Part shown: positions 18,429-27,861 of the stretch, piece by piece
Layout of the letters: each line of letters opens with the position of its first letter
Numbering within the stretch: position 1 is the stretch's first letter
DNA from: Bacillota bacterium
Lineage (GTDB): Bacteria > Bacillota > Clostridia > Lachnospirales > Lachnospiraceae
Assembly: GCA_023442465.1 (NCBI GenBank)
Contig: JAEZZQ010000016.1
Location: forward strand, 496,001-560,000
Direction: 5' to 3'
Length of the DNA stretch: 64,000 nucleotides
Notes under the pieces: generated by a model
Told to the model about the DNA's origin: nothing
What the model saw: only the letters and a program-made list of their open reading frames with translations
The model's database searches: none
Position numbers and translations under genes: made by a program

Positions 18429-19859
18429 ATGAATCGCAATCAGCCTCAATCGTCCTTTCCATGTAATTGTAATAACGCTAAACCGACAGCTTCCCCATCC
18501 CCCTGTCCAAATGCAACATCTCCAAAAACAGGGAGATCAGATGTATCTCATTCCCAGACAGTGGGAGTGCGGGGGCCTGTACTTGTGCAGGATACCGTTT
18601 TGCATGAGACCTTGGAAACCTTTGTATTCTCCACTACGCTGCCAAGGCGCCTCCATACAAAAGGCTATGGCGCTTTCGGATATTTTTACACCACTCACTC
18701 AATGAGAGAATATACCAAAGCCGGATTTTTGCAAGCTCCCAATCAACGGGTGCCGGTAGCAGTTCGTTTCTCCCTCGCTGCAAGCAATCAGGGAACGCCG
18801 GATACATTAAGAAATGTGCGCGGGTTCAGCACCAGGTTTTATACCGATGAAGGAATCTTTGATCTACTCTGTAATCATCTCCCTGTCTTTTTTATACGGG
18901 ACGCCATTAACGTACCCGATGTCATCAGCCATCTTTCCCCCTCACCGGTGAATAATCTGCCTGATCCTGAGAGGCTTTGGAGCCTGTTTGCCAAGTATCC
19001 CGAGGCGACAAATATGATGATGTGGTTTTTCTCAGATTTGGGAACGATAAAGAGCCTTCGCCATATCAAGGGATATGGTGTGAGCACCTATGTCTGGCAA
19101 AATGCGCAAGGTGTCCGCCGCTATGTGAAATACCACTGGTTCCCTCTGGCCGGGGCAAAATACATCGACCAGCAGGAAGCTCAATGGCTGGCATGCCAGG
19201 ACCCTAACATTTCGGGCCGTGACCTATATGACTGGATAGCAAAAGGAAAGACCGTAGAATACGAACTGTGTGTACAGCTCATGAATCCTGAAGATGCAAA
19301 ACTGCTTCCTTTTGGCCCTTTGGATGATACCAAGGTATGGGATGAAACGATGTATCCTCTTTTGCCTGTCGGGCGGATGGTTTTAAACCGCAATTCCGAC
19401 AATTATGCCGAACAGGTGGAAAAATTGGCGCTTAATCCGGCAAATCTCGTTCCCGGACTGGAATTTTCAGATGACAAGATATTACAGGGGCGCACATTTA
19501 TTTATTCGGATGCACAACGTCATCGGCTGGGGCCCGATTATCGAAATATTCCCGTCAACAAACAGCCGAACTGGTCTCCCGCATCTATGGTATCCAGTGG
19601 AAACGGCAGATATGTCGCCGGTGAAATTATACGTGAAGGAATCCCGGATCCGGACAATTTCACACAAGCTACTCAGAGGTATGAGTCCTTTTCCGATATA
19701 GAAAAAAATAACCTGGCGAATAATATTGCATCGGGGCTTGTGGATGCCCAGCCTAATACACAGCGCATCGTCTTATCCCACTTAGAGCGAGTCTCCCCCG
19801 TTCTTGCTGAAACGGTCAGAAATCAAATGCTTTTCTTCGCCGGTACCCCGGGAAGGTAG
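18429..19859 (+). CDS. Heme catalase
   Basis: The 476 residues match small-subunit monofunctional heme catalases, which convert hydrogen peroxide to water and oxygen. The distal His lies in RRLHTKGYGAFGYF (about residue 76), the distal pocket segment is FDLLCNHLPVFFIRD near 150, and the heme-ligand Tyr lies in FIYSDAQRHRLG near 345. The N-terminal 35 residues are an unusual Cys/Pro/Ser-rich stretch (PCNCNNAKPTASPSPCPN), absent from typical catalases. It is one of only three plus-strand genes in the window, has its own promoter and ends at a bidirectional terminator. The ribosome site is weak. Catalase is not universal in strict anaerobes, so it suggests oxygen tolerance. Confidence 0.92.
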   Translation: MNRNQPQSSFPCNCNNAKPTASPSPCPNATSPKTGRSDVSHSQTVGVRGPVLVQDTVLHETLETFVFSTTLPRRLHTKGYGAFGYFYTTHSMREYTKAGFLQAPNQRVPVAVRFSLAASNQGTPDTLRNVRGFSTRFYTDEGIFDLLCNHLPVFFIRDAINVPDVISHLSPSPVNNLPDPERLWSLFAKYPEATNMMMWFFSDLGTIKSLRHIKGYGVSTYVWQNAQGVRRYVKYHWFPLAGAKYIDQQEAQWLACQDPNISGRDLYDWIAKGKTVEYELCVQLMNPEDAKLLPFGPLDDTKVWDETMYPLLPVGRMVLNRNSDNYAEQVEKLALNPANLVPGLEFSDDKILQGRTFIYSDAQRHRLGPDYRNIPVNKQPNWSPASMVSSGNGRYVAGEIIREGIPDPDNFTQATQRYESFSDIEKNNLANNIASGLVDAQPNTQRIVLSHLERVSPVLAETVRNQMLFFAGTPGR

Positions 19860-19962
19860 ATTCATTCCTTTGATTCTTCCGTATCGTCAGGATAGATGTT
19901 TCGGGTGAATCCATGCGCGAAAGCGCAAAAGTGAACCTCCGGATTTCTACAGGAAAACACTG

Positions 19963-20018
19963 GACGAAAACATAAAAAGTATCGTGCATACAGGCACGAA
20001 TCCTTTCATGTTTTCGTC
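19963..20018. terminator. Bidirectional terminator between catalase and HAD genes
   Basis: Perfect 11-bp arms (GACGAAAACAT at 19963-19973 and ATGTTTTCGTC at 20008-20018) enclose a smaller hairpin TCGTGC/GCACGA. T-rich sequence follows on the plus strand. The two flanking genes converge here. Confidence 0.7.
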
Positions 20019-20033
20019 TTCAGTTTGTTTTCC

Positions 20034-20876
20034 TTAATTTATCCTTATGGTAGCGTGAATTTGGGCATGCTCTCTCAACCACTTTGCAACACCATCTTCC
20101 TCATTGCCTCCAATCACTCCGGTAGCTATTTTCTTCAACTCATCTACTGCGTTTTCTACTGCATAGCATTCATCTGAAATCTGAAACATCGGAATATCAT
20201 TGATTGCATCACCAAAGGAAACCACTCTCTCGCAATCCCATAGCTTCTTTAATTTCTGAATGGCTGTCGCCTTGGTCGCTTTCTTAGGCATAATCTCACA
20301 CCAATATTCCGGACGGTACAATTCCTGCTGCAAAGTACAAGTATATCTGTCATCGCCCGAAAATATCTCGTATACAGGCTGCAATTGTTCTCTTTCTCCT
20401 ATGCAAGTATAGTAAAACATATCTCCATCATATAAGGAACTGTCCGTATCAAGCGGACGCAGACGCCTGTCTCCTTTTCTTAACTCTAAATATCTTCGGA
20501 TTCCATCATTCTCACGGCTCGTCACCCAAGACACCTTTTCAACATTTTGCACAAAAGAATACACCAACGGACTAATATCATATTTTTTTAAGACCTCTGT
20601 TACCCGGTCCGTTTCTTCTCTTGTAAAAAATTCTGATGCAATAATGTCACCTGTCTCAGCATCGAATATAAAAGCTCCATTATAAGCAATCACCGGTATT
20701 TTTACAGAAAGACCCTTTGTAACAAATGACGCTGAAACCAATGACCTCGCTGTTGCATATGTAAAAAGCATCCCTTGTTCGACTAGAGAATTAATTATTT
20801 CAAGGCTGTACGGGGTTATAAAGTCATGAGTATTTAATAATGTTCCATCTAAGTCTGTAACATATAATGTTTTCAT
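20034..20876 (-). CDS. Cof-type HAD-superfamily phosphatase
   Basis: The 280 residues show all four HAD motifs: I, DLDGTLLNTH with the nucleophile Asp at residue 8; II, TYATARS near 40; III, a Lys in PKKATKATAI near 205; IV, SFGDAINDIPMF near 222. The large insert between motifs II and III is a C2-type cap, as in the Cof/YbiV family that dephosphorylates sugar phosphates and flavin or vitamin phosphates in the cytosol. The exact substrate cannot be read from sequence. AGGA precedes the ATG at good spacing. It is a single gene converging on the catalase. Confidence 0.9.
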   Translation of the reverse strand: MKTLYVTDLDGTLLNTHDFITPYSLEIINSLVEQGMLFTYATARSLVSASFVTKGLSVKIPVIAYNGAFIFDAETGDIIASEFFTREETDRVTEVLKKYDISPLVYSFVQNVEKVSWVTSRENDGIRRYLELRKGDRRLRPLDTDSSLYDGDMFYYTCIGEREQLQPVYEIFSGDDRYTCTLQQELYRPEYWCEIMPKKATKATAIQKLKKLWDCERVVSFGDAINDIPMFQISDECYAVENAVDELKKIATGVIGGNEEDGVAKWLREHAQIHATIRIN

Positions 20877-21064
20877 CTCTTTATCCTTTCTGTTCGTGCT
20901 CTTGATATCTTTTTGTTTATACTGTAGATATCATCCTTTTCAGACCCTTGATACTTTTTATTATATTCCAGATATCATTCTTTTTAGATACAAATACTAT
21001 GCTCCCAATATGACTCAAAAGAATGGAGTTAAAGACTTAACTGCCTTCCGGATGTCAGAACATG

Positions 21065-22192
21065 TCAGCTCCTCCATTGTTTACATAAGTTTAATGATTC
21101 AACCTTTGCGTATCTCCTGCTGATTTCAGGGAAAACAACATTCTCTATTCCTCGCAAATATTTATTGAAGAAAAAATGTGAAAGCTGTGTAGATATTTCA
21201 AATAGGATATGATTTGGTAATTTTCCTACCATCCCTTTCGTATTGTGAGGCAGATACATCAAATCTGTGTATCCCATATGAGCCACTTTCTTAATGGCTA
21301 TATCATAAACAGGCGCCGAACTATAGGCAAGCGGAGTTAATGCCGTATATTTTGATAAAGATTGTCCTATTCTCATATATGGACGCTTTATATCCTGTGA
21401 ACTACATGCGCCAAAAACCTGACCATCAAAATTCAATGCACAGCAAAATCTTTTATCGATATAACAGCTGTTCACTGCAGCACATCCCCCAAAAGAATGC
21501 CCTGCCAGACCGACTCCCTTAGCAAAGTCAAATCGTTTACTTAGAAAAAAATCACTTTCCTGGTTTAACTTTATTAATTTATCCAGCACAAAGCTATTAT
21601 CCTCTACCCATGCTGCAATATGGTCTCTTGCTTCTCTTATATGATTCTTGAAAATACGCTGCTGCCGCATTGCCAAAGTCTTATACGACGAAATAATGTC
21701 AAGGTTCAACCCTACATATCTTATACTTTCCACTATGCTAAGATTCTCTGCAATCTTAGCAAAAGGTTCGTGAAAATTAATTATGCTTCCGTCTTGATAA
21801 TAAATCGTACTCGCTTCGTATGGATGGCTTATAGAGACAACGATATAACCATGAGATGCCATATCCGCACAAAATGCAGTATTTATGTATAAATTACTAT
21901 TATATCCGTGACTGTAAATAATACAAGGAAAGCTGCCCCTGACCGGCTCTATGTTTTCATAACATTCTATAAAATTGTCAGTCCATGGTATGTTTAATTT
22001 CTTCAGGTCTTCTTCTATACCATAGTGCATTTTCCCTGTAAGCCCAGAAGCCGCCGGATAGAAAAACCACATGGCAAGCTTTCGGTTCCCGGAGGGTATA
22101 TGATATGTATTTTTTCTACTGTTGTCGACCATATCCATTTTATAAATGCCCACCTGGTATTCTCCGGTAGGTTTGGGAATGTATTCCGGCAT
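21065..22192 (-). CDS. PAF-acetylhydrolase-like alpha/beta hydrolase
   Basis: The 375 residues have the layout of the platelet-activating-factor acetylhydrolase/dienelactone-hydrolase branch. An N-terminal strand region ends in MWFFYPA near 45, followed by PCIIYSHGYNSN near 90 (oxyanion region), the nucleophile elbow GLAGHSFGGCAA with Ser near 233 and a catalytic Asp candidate in LNFDGQVFG near 257. There is no signal peptide, so it is predicted cytosolic. GGAGG lies 6 bases before the ATG. Natural substrates of bacterial members are mostly unknown. It is not in an obvious operon, since 188 bases separate it from the HAD gene. Confidence 0.8.
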   Translation of the reverse strand: MPEYIPKPTGEYQVGIYKMDMVDNSRKNTYHIPSGNRKLAMWFFYPAASGLTGKMHYGIEEDLKKLNIPWTDNFIECYENIEPVRGSFPCIIYSHGYNSNLYINTAFCADMASHGYIVVSISHPYEASTIYYQDGSIINFHEPFAKIAENLSIVESIRYVGLNLDIISSYKTLAMRQQRIFKNHIREARDHIAAWVEDNSFVLDKLIKLNQESDFFLSKRFDFAKGVGLAGHSFGGCAAVNSCYIDKRFCCALNFDGQVFGACSSQDIKRPYMRIGQSLSKYTALTPLAYSSAPVYDIAIKKVAHMGYTDLMYLPHNTKGMVGKLPNHILFEISTQLSHFFFNKYLRGIENVVFPEISRRYAKVESLNLCKQWRS

Positions 22193-22487
22193 AATCAGCC
22201 TCCTTTTTAACAGTTACCGGCAATATGCTTCTTCAATGTGTTTATCCAACATCTCATAGCTTCAGTCCGTGAGCTTTGTAATACGTATTTGAGTTCATTT
22301 GCGAATTCATTATTCGAACTAAATGTTGCTTACCCATTAGTTAATAACCACTAGTCAATAACTAGCAATTAACATATTCGATAAATATCTATTATAAATC
22401 TTCAAAATAATATTACATTAAATCACATGGTATTTCTATAACAATATCTATTTATTCAGCGTTTTCTAAGCCTTTGCGTATAAAAAA
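22193..22487. other. AT-rich intergenic stretch
   Basis: There is no gene. Loose repeats of TTAGTTAATAACCACTAGTCAA type occur around 22335-22375 and could be regulator half-sites for the esterase gene. I see no RNA gene and no strong promoter. Confidence 0.4.
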
Positions 22488-22515
22488 ATCCCCTGATTAA
22501 TTAAAATCGGGGGAT
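22488..22515 (-). terminator. Terminator of the lipoprotein gene
   Basis: The minus-strand hairpin AATCCCCCGATT / AATCAGGGGATT is followed by TTTTTTTAT. It starts a few bases after the lipoprotein stop codon. Confidence 0.85.
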
Positions 22516-22520
22516 TGTGC

Positions 22521-23267
22521 TTATGTTTCATTCCATATGATTGAGTCAGACGGTATCGAAAGATATTCATTGATTAGTGCATTCCATTCATCTTTGGAAA
22601 CTTCTTTCTCTTCAAATATAAATACATCATAATCAGTACTTTCATTCAAACCACTTTCATCGATGCTGTGATACTTTGCGAAATATACTCTTGAAATCTC
22701 ATTTCCATCGGAGTCCAAAACTAAATAATAATAATTTATGTGAGTTGGTGCTGCACCATCGCGTTCGTATAAAACCGCTCCGTTGTTTAGCGGAGATTCA
22801 TAATCAGAACCTTCGTGCCATAAAACAATTTCTCCATCGAGATAGGTAAAAACAGCATAGCTGCCGCCCGCTATAGGACGCAGATGAAGTTCCGGTATTC
22901 CATCCCCGTTCATATCAAATAAGGCGTAATAAGTTTTAAAATCCGGCTCTAAAGAAATATCTTTAATATTAACGACTCTATCACTTATCTCATGTTTTAA
23001 GTCTTGTGCTTTTATATTTCCTGCCAAGAAATTGTTATATGCTGCAAGTGCATCATTATATGCTGAAGATGCATCATCAGATGCCTGAGGAGAACTCTCT
23101 GCAGAAGGTTTGGCTGGATTCTCCGTAACCGTCACATTTGGTGCAGGTGATACAGCCGTGGTTGACGGAGTGCTGACACTGTCTTGCCCGCAGGCGTAGA
23201 GAGCAAGTAGAAATACGGATGAAAGCAAAATGGAAAGGGTCTTCTTGAAAAACGGGTTGCATTTCAT
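22521..23267 (-). CDS. Putative secreted lipoprotein
   Basis: The 248 residues start with a typical lipoprotein signal: Lys-rich n-region, hydrophobic core and lipobox LALYAC with the lipidated Cys at 26. A Ser/Thr/Pro/Ala-rich linker (about 30-70) follows, as is usual for surface lipoproteins, then a globular domain of about 170 residues rich in aromatic and acidic residues. DMNGDGIPEL near 118 resembles an EF-hand/dockerin-type calcium loop, a pattern common in clostridial lipoproteins of unknown role. AGGAGG sits 5 bases before the ATG. The gene is monocistronic, with its own terminator. No enzyme family is recognised. Confidence 0.8.
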   Translation of the reverse strand: MKCNPFFKKTLSILLSSVFLLALYACGQDSVSTPSTTAVSPAPNVTVTENPAKPSAESSPQASDDASSAYNDALAAYNNFLAGNIKAQDLKHEISDRVVNIKDISLEPDFKTYYALFDMNGDGIPELHLRPIAGGSYAVFTYLDGEIVLWHEGSDYESPLNNGAVLYERDGAAPTHINYYYLVLDSDGNEISRVYFAKYHSIDESGLNESTDYDVFIFEEKEVSKDEWNALINEYLSIPSDSIIWNET

Positions 23268-23858
23268 GTCGGCCTCCTAAGTTTTCTTGTTTTACTATAT
23301 TATTATTCAAGTGTCAAAGTATTTTTCAAAAAAGGTTCCTTATGTTCATTATTTTGCACAAATAATCAATATTGATCACTAAATAAAGCATCGTAAATCA
23401 GTGTTTTAATCTGGTTCTTGCTATATCTCGAATTATTTTTTAATAAAATTTAAGTTGTATTTTGTGTAAATTGGGGCCTGGGCAAAAAAGAGACTTTTGA
23501 CGCTCTAATCATATTATATTTTATTTATATCTTTTTACAATCTTATTTTATAATATAGATGATATAATAATATCTTTTTTTTATTTCTTTGGCATATTGT
23601 CTTACCATCCTTATTAAGTCAACGCTCTAAATATTTCCATCAGACATAATGTTGGTTCGGTTTATTAATCATATTAAAACCTCTCGTAAAATAATAAAAT
23701 ATTATTCTTTTGCTGTATGTTATTCTATGAAACGCCCAAAAATAGGGGGAAATCGTGTTTTTCACCCCATTTTTCGCCCGACTTACTTGTGCAAATAGAA
23801 TACTTGCATATCCACAGCATTTTTTACACCATCGTCCGATGAAAACATATCCATATAT
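23268..23858. other. 591-base AT-rich gap at the start of the accessory island
   Basis: No gene or gene remnant is apparent. The only structured part is a hairpin at 23738-23774 (AAAAATAGGGG facing CCCCATTTTT), which could end the minus-strand gene that stops at 23859. The strong AT-richness differs from the metabolic genes to the left and may mark the island boundary. Confidence 0.4.
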
Positions 23859-25028
23859 CTACGACAAAGGGGAATATATTTCATTTAGAAAGCCAAATTG
23901 AGCGTGGAGCAATCTGCAAAAATCAGTAAAGCTTGTCTTTGTTAACTCGCGAAGCTCATATTTTATAATATGATTACAAAAACTGATTCCTGCTTCTGGT
24001 ATAAACACACCTTCATGTCCCATACATTCATTTCCTTTGCAATAACACTTCTTTATATTGTCAAAAACTTCATCAGGAAATTCATCTATCATCAGGAATA
24101 CTTTGCCTAATGTCTGTGGTATGAAATTCAACCGTAAAGTAACCTCTCCTGCCTTTGTATCAAGACTAACTATGGTTCTACCGGTATTTGTATTCTTATA
24201 TGCAACAGAAATCGCTCCAATCAAGATTCCTTTGTAAGATGATAGCTTTATTTCTGCCCGGCAATTCATCTCTTTCTTTAAAATACTGATTATTTCACAT
24301 AACATTTCTGCCTTTTCCTGTGAAAGTACTGCTGTTATATAATTCTCTTCGTTTATTATTATCTTCTTTTGTTTGCGATGAAAAAGAGAGCTAAAATCGC
24401 ATCGAAAGTAGTTGCTGATAGCCTTTATATCCTCAGGTTTTGCCTCACCAATAGACTTTGCATAAATGCAATGATGCTTTGCAAGACTTCCCTCAGGGTC
24501 ATTGGCAAACCATACTTTTAGTTTGTCATTTTCTTTCTTACTACTTACTCCAAAATGACTAAGTTCCTGCAATATAGAATCTAATGCAGCAATCCGCAGC
24601 TTTTTACAAAGTTTATACAAATCCTGTTGATTCACTTCAATTAGCCTGCCGGGAGCCTTATTAATAGATTCATTCTTGGTATTATCGTTATACTCACTTA
24701 CCAAGTCATTACTGTAGCCCGTATCCGTATATTCCCCTATTAAGCCAATTGCATATATAGTTAAAAGTATCCTATGCACTCTGTCAACGCACTTATCATA
24801 TTTTTTCTTGTCTACCGGATAAGTTTCTTTGTATTCCGGTAAACCTACTATTTCAGGATTTATAACACTTAGTTTTTGATAAATCCCCAGATAGAGCCTT
24901 TGAAGCTGATATAACTTCTCCATATTACTAAGGTCAGTATTTTCATCATCTGTCTTAGTTTCTTTATCCTTTGTATTTTTAACTTTCTTTGTTTCATCGT
25001 TCTTTGGCAATTCAACAACTGCTGCCAA
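23859..25028 (-). CDS. Uncharacterised protein with an early in-frame stop upstream
   Basis: The frame gives 389 residues from a TTG at 25028 with AGGA about 9 bases upstream. A better start exists: an ATG at 25070 behind AGGAGG, in the same frame, but codon 9 is TAA (25044-25046). The intact ancestor would have read MDSQTYIN-x-IGRNLLAAVV. So either the gene now initiates at TTG or it is a single-nonsense pseudogene. The protein is soluble, with a charged Lys/Glu/Asp stretch near residues 8-35 and a C-terminal Cys/His cluster (KCYCKGNECMGHEG, then FCNHII) that could bind metal. The family is not recognised. It stands alone at the left end of the accessory island. Confidence 0.55.
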   Translation of the reverse strand: MAAVVELPKNDETKKVKNTKDKETKTDDENTDLSNMEKLYQLQRLYLGIYQKLSVINPEIVGLPEYKETYPVDKKKYDKCVDRVHRILLTIYAIGLIGEYTDTGYSNDLVSEYNDNTKNESINKAPGRLIEVNQQDLYKLCKKLRIAALDSILQELSHFGVSSKKENDKLKVWFANDPEGSLAKHHCIYAKSIGEAKPEDIKAISNYFRCDFSSLFHRKQKKIIINEENYITAVLSQEKAEMLCEIISILKKEMNCRAEIKLSSYKGILIGAISVAYKNTNTGRTIVSLDTKAGEVTLRLNFIPQTLGKVFLMIDEFPDEVFDNIKKCYCKGNECMGHEGVFIPEAGISFCNHIIKYELRELTKTSFTDFCRLLHAQFGFLNEIYSPLS

Positions 25029-25215
25029 TAGATTTCTTCCTATTTAGTTGATATAGGTTTGGCTATCCATAGAATTCATTCCTCCTTACTTTTACCTTCC
25101 GCTCTTGATATTCATATCTCATTTTGTCTTCAACCAAATCTCCATGGAGGTGGACTCTGGCGAGGTATCATCGTACTATTGAAGCTTTCTGCGCTTTACT
25201 TTTCAGCATCGAGCA

Positions 25216-25230
25216 TACCGTCTCCACATG
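25216..25230 (-). repeat. RlmD-like HVETV motif, third location
   Basis: TACCGTCTCCACATG on the + strand reads CATGTGGAGACGGTA on the minus strand (H-V-E-T-V). It lies in the short gap before the decayed DUF1016 gene and has the same orientation as the copies at 7576, 9347 and 27580. A nearby hairpin (TTTTGCACC facing GGTGCAAAA, about 25264-25286) may end the DUF1016 transcript. Confidence 0.45.
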
Positions 25231-25300
25231 CGGTGGGACGGAAGTTTGATATTAGCTCGATAAATTTTGCACCCACCTGGTGCAAAATTTATCCAAATCC

Positions 25301-26304
25301 TCAATGATATTCTTCTTCCTTGCTTGATTCCAATACATCATATTCTTTTTTTAGTTCATGCAGCAACTCCTCTTCACTTGGAAGATATAATTTATACTTA
25401 GAAGCAAAAATCTGTGTTTCATTTTCTGGGAGTGTAAATTTAACTATCGACTCACTTTTATCAACACACAGCACAATTCCTATTGGGGGATTGTCTCCTT
25501 CATTCATCATCTCCCGTTCATAGTAGTGCACGTACATCTGCATTTGACCTAAATCCTGATGTGTCAAATCCCCTATTTTTAAATCTATTAGAACAAAACA
25601 TTTCAAGATGTAATTATAAAAGACAAGATCAATTCTAAAATGACGCCCGTCAAAGGTGATTCTCTTCTGTCTGGCAACAAACGAAAATCCTCTACCAACT
25701 TCAAGCAAAAATTTCTGCAGATGTGTGATAAGGGCTTGTTCCAAATCACTTTCATAAAAATCATCGTTTGGATTTAATCCAAGAAACTCCAAAACATAAG
25801 GATCACGTATAATATCTTCTGGCACTTTAGCTGATTCAAGCATCTTGATCTCTTCAGATACTTTATCTCTATTCTGGCTGGACAGCAACCTTTCATAAAA
25901 GAAGGAATTAATTTGGCGTTCTAACTGTCTTGTACTCCAATTCGATTTAATAGCTTCTTCAAGATAAAATTGTCTTGCATTTTTATTCGTATGAGAGAAC
26001 GATAATGTGTCCAGCTCAATTCGTCACGCAGCGCGTGACTATTTGGAAAAACCAAATAGAATTGTCGCATATATTATAAATTAGTAGAAGTGAAACCTTT
26101 TCCAAAATCTTTTGTCATTTGCTTGGATAATTCTTTGATCAAACCTATTCCATACTCTGCCTTTTCTTCACCGCCTTGCTGCTCCACAATTCGTTTTCCT
26201 ATATTCTAATACGCTTCCACCATAACAAAATTAGCAGTATAATAAACTTTATTTCTAGCTTCCACTAGAATTCTTTTAATTTCTTCATAAAACTGCTGTT
26301 CCAT
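25301..26304 (-). pseudogene. Decayed DUF1016 (YhcG-type) PDDEXK nuclease gene
   Basis: Reading from an ATG at 26304 with a good GGAGG site gives the whole family: N-terminal EEIKRILVEARNKVYYTANF, then FGKGFTSTNL, YMRQFYLVFPN, ALRDELSWTHYRSLIRI, NWSTRQLERQINSFFYERLL and the C-terminal PD-(D/E)XK core FYNYILKCFVLIDLKIGDL. The frame is broken three times: TAG at 26206-26208 (Trp expected), TAA at 26074-26076, and a one-base loss in a T-run at 25980-25984. The last 195 codons (25301-25888) remain open and might still give a C-terminal fragment. YhcG-like proteins occur in defence islands and near restriction systems. The damage looks recent, because the flanking protein sequence is still well conserved. 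Confidence 0.85.
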
Positions 26305-26460
26305 AGCTTCCTCCTATCGCATCAAAATCAGAATTCTATTTAGATTAATCTCATTCAAAAGGACACTTTTCATTTAGGCTCACAAAAATATCCTCTTTCA
26401 GTATAACACAGTTATTATCATAACATTGTTTTCGTTTATTCATGCATCATCACTATTAAG

Positions 26461-27405
26461 CTACAGCTTCTCCCTAGCCTTTTCCAACTCATATTTATCG
26501 ATCGAAATCATCTTAATAATTGGACGGCTGTATTCTGTATAATAAACTATCATATTAGATAAAAAACTTGCTTTACAATTGATAGCCTCTTTTTTCATTT
26601 CAAGCTCATTTGTCGCATTATCCAGCCACAATTTCATGATACTGTCAGGTAATTGGAATAAATATGTTTGATCTCCTGTGGTTAGTTTCCAAGGACGCTT
26701 TGGCTCATCCCAATGTAAACAGTAATAATCCGCAAATTGGTTCTGGTGACCAGTTAATCGATATAAAAACAGCATTTGTCCAGAATTGGTAATTGCCACG
26801 GCCATATGTTGTCCAATGTCATCTGCAAGGTCAATAATTCTCCTCTCTGTTTCAACATTGTCAGAAACATCTCTATACGCCCTTCGTGAATTTAAACAAA
26901 AGCTATTATCATTAATTACAGCAAAAAATTTATTCCAAAACGGCATTTTATCAAATTCTAACAGAGGAATACGATAAGTTGCAGCAAATTTTTGAGCAGG
27001 TACAGTATATCCGTTTATTGCAGCAATAGCAACCTGATAGTAATATCTTTCATAATTGTAAATGACTCCACAGCGATTTTGATGTCGCCGCTCAGTTAAC
27101 TCAGTTTTGTCTACTATATCAAAATGATTGATATCTTCTCGTAATCCTAAAACACTTCGAATAGTATTCAGGCCAACTTTTCTGCTATAGTCTTTACATT
27201 CAACCAGCAATCTTGAGTGTGAATAGAATGGTGTTTGAACAGGAGGTTCCAATAGTACATCCGCGTTATGTGCCTCGCCCAATCCTTGAATCATTTGACC
27301 AGGTGCACCATCAAATATATACAAACCGTCAGACTTGACTTCTGAAAATCCAACATTCACTAAAATACGCTTTACGAGTATTTCAAATGCCTTACCAAGT
27401 TTCAT
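26461..27405 (-). CDS. Mrr/PDDEXK-type restriction-endonuclease-like protein
   Basis: The 314 residues begin with GKAFEILVKRILVNVGF, the opening helix of Mrr-like nuclease domains. The catalytic pieces follow: NADVLLEPP (Asp near 49), then LLVECKDYSRKVGLNTIRSV with the E-x-K near 69-71. The C-terminal half, about 200 residues, matches nothing I know and may recognise the target. It has no methyltransferase partner here, so a type IV enzyme acting on modified DNA, or a stand-alone defence effector, is more likely than a classical R-M system. GGGAGG precedes the ATG. It sits between the decayed DUF1016 gene and the Avs4-like gene. Confidence 0.75.
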   Translation of the reverse strand: MKLGKAFEILVKRILVNVGFSEVKSDGLYIFDGAPGQMIQGLGEAHNADVLLEPPVQTPFYSHSRLLVECKDYSRKVGLNTIRSVLGLREDINHFDIVDKTELTERRHQNRCGVIYNYERYYYQVAIAAINGYTVPAQKFAATYRIPLLEFDKMPFWNKFFAVINDNSFCLNSRRAYRDVSDNVETERRIIDLADDIGQHMAVAITNSGQMLFLYRLTGHQNQFADYYCLHWDEPKRPWKLTTGDQTYLFQLPDSIMKLWLDNATNELEMKKEAINCKASFLSNMIVYYTEYSRPIIKMISIDKYELEKAREKL

Positions 27406-27579
27406 TTAATCTAACCTCCCCTTATAACCATAATCGATATACTGTTTTAAAAATATAAATTTACCCCCGGGGTAAGATAAGTTTCCGTAGACAAATCATC
27501 ACTTCTGAAAACACACGTCCCTTTTTCCACTAAAATTCCCAGAACCCTTGATTTACCGTGCTTTCCGCTCCAGCAACAC

Positions 27580-27594
27580 CACCGTCTCAACGTG
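27580..27594 (-). repeat. RlmD-like motif, fourth location and longest match
   Basis: The minus strand around 27557-27594 reads H-V-E-T-V-V-L-L-E-R-K, very close to the conserved C-terminal segment of RlmD/RumA 23S rRNA (uracil-5)-methyltransferases. The rest of that gene is absent. It lies upstream of the Mrr-like gene, so this copy and the one at 25216 bracket the DUF1016/Mrr pair in the same orientation. Confidence 0.5.
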
Positions 27595-27699
27595 CCACGA
27601 GCGTGCTATTTAGATGCACGCTCCCGACTACACGTCATAAATCGGGATTAAAAAATTGATGCAAACTGCCCCAAAGTGCAGCTTGTAGGATGGCATTTA

Positions 27700-27784
27700 C
27701 TGCCATAGAAAAATAAGATTTGTTTGAAAGAAGGAACTTAGACTGTTCCTATTGATTTGCGTTCTGCTCACTTTTCTATGGTAG
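27700..27784. other. Nested inverted repeats, possible small structured RNA
   Basis: CTGCCATAGAAAA (27700-27712) can pair with TTTTCTATGGTAG (27772-27784, one wobble) around an inner hairpin AGGAAC/GTTCCT (27732-27750). A second partner ACCATAG lies just downstream, so two folds compete. It sits in the 499-base gap 27406-27904 that also holds the RlmD-like motif and a hairpin CCCGA/TCGGG near 27623-27646. Confidence 0.4.
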
Positions 27785-27861
27785 CATTTTCTCTTTGATT
27801 ATTTTACCATAGATCTTGAATTTATGATATAAATACATTTCATAAAATGGGCAGAAGAAAA

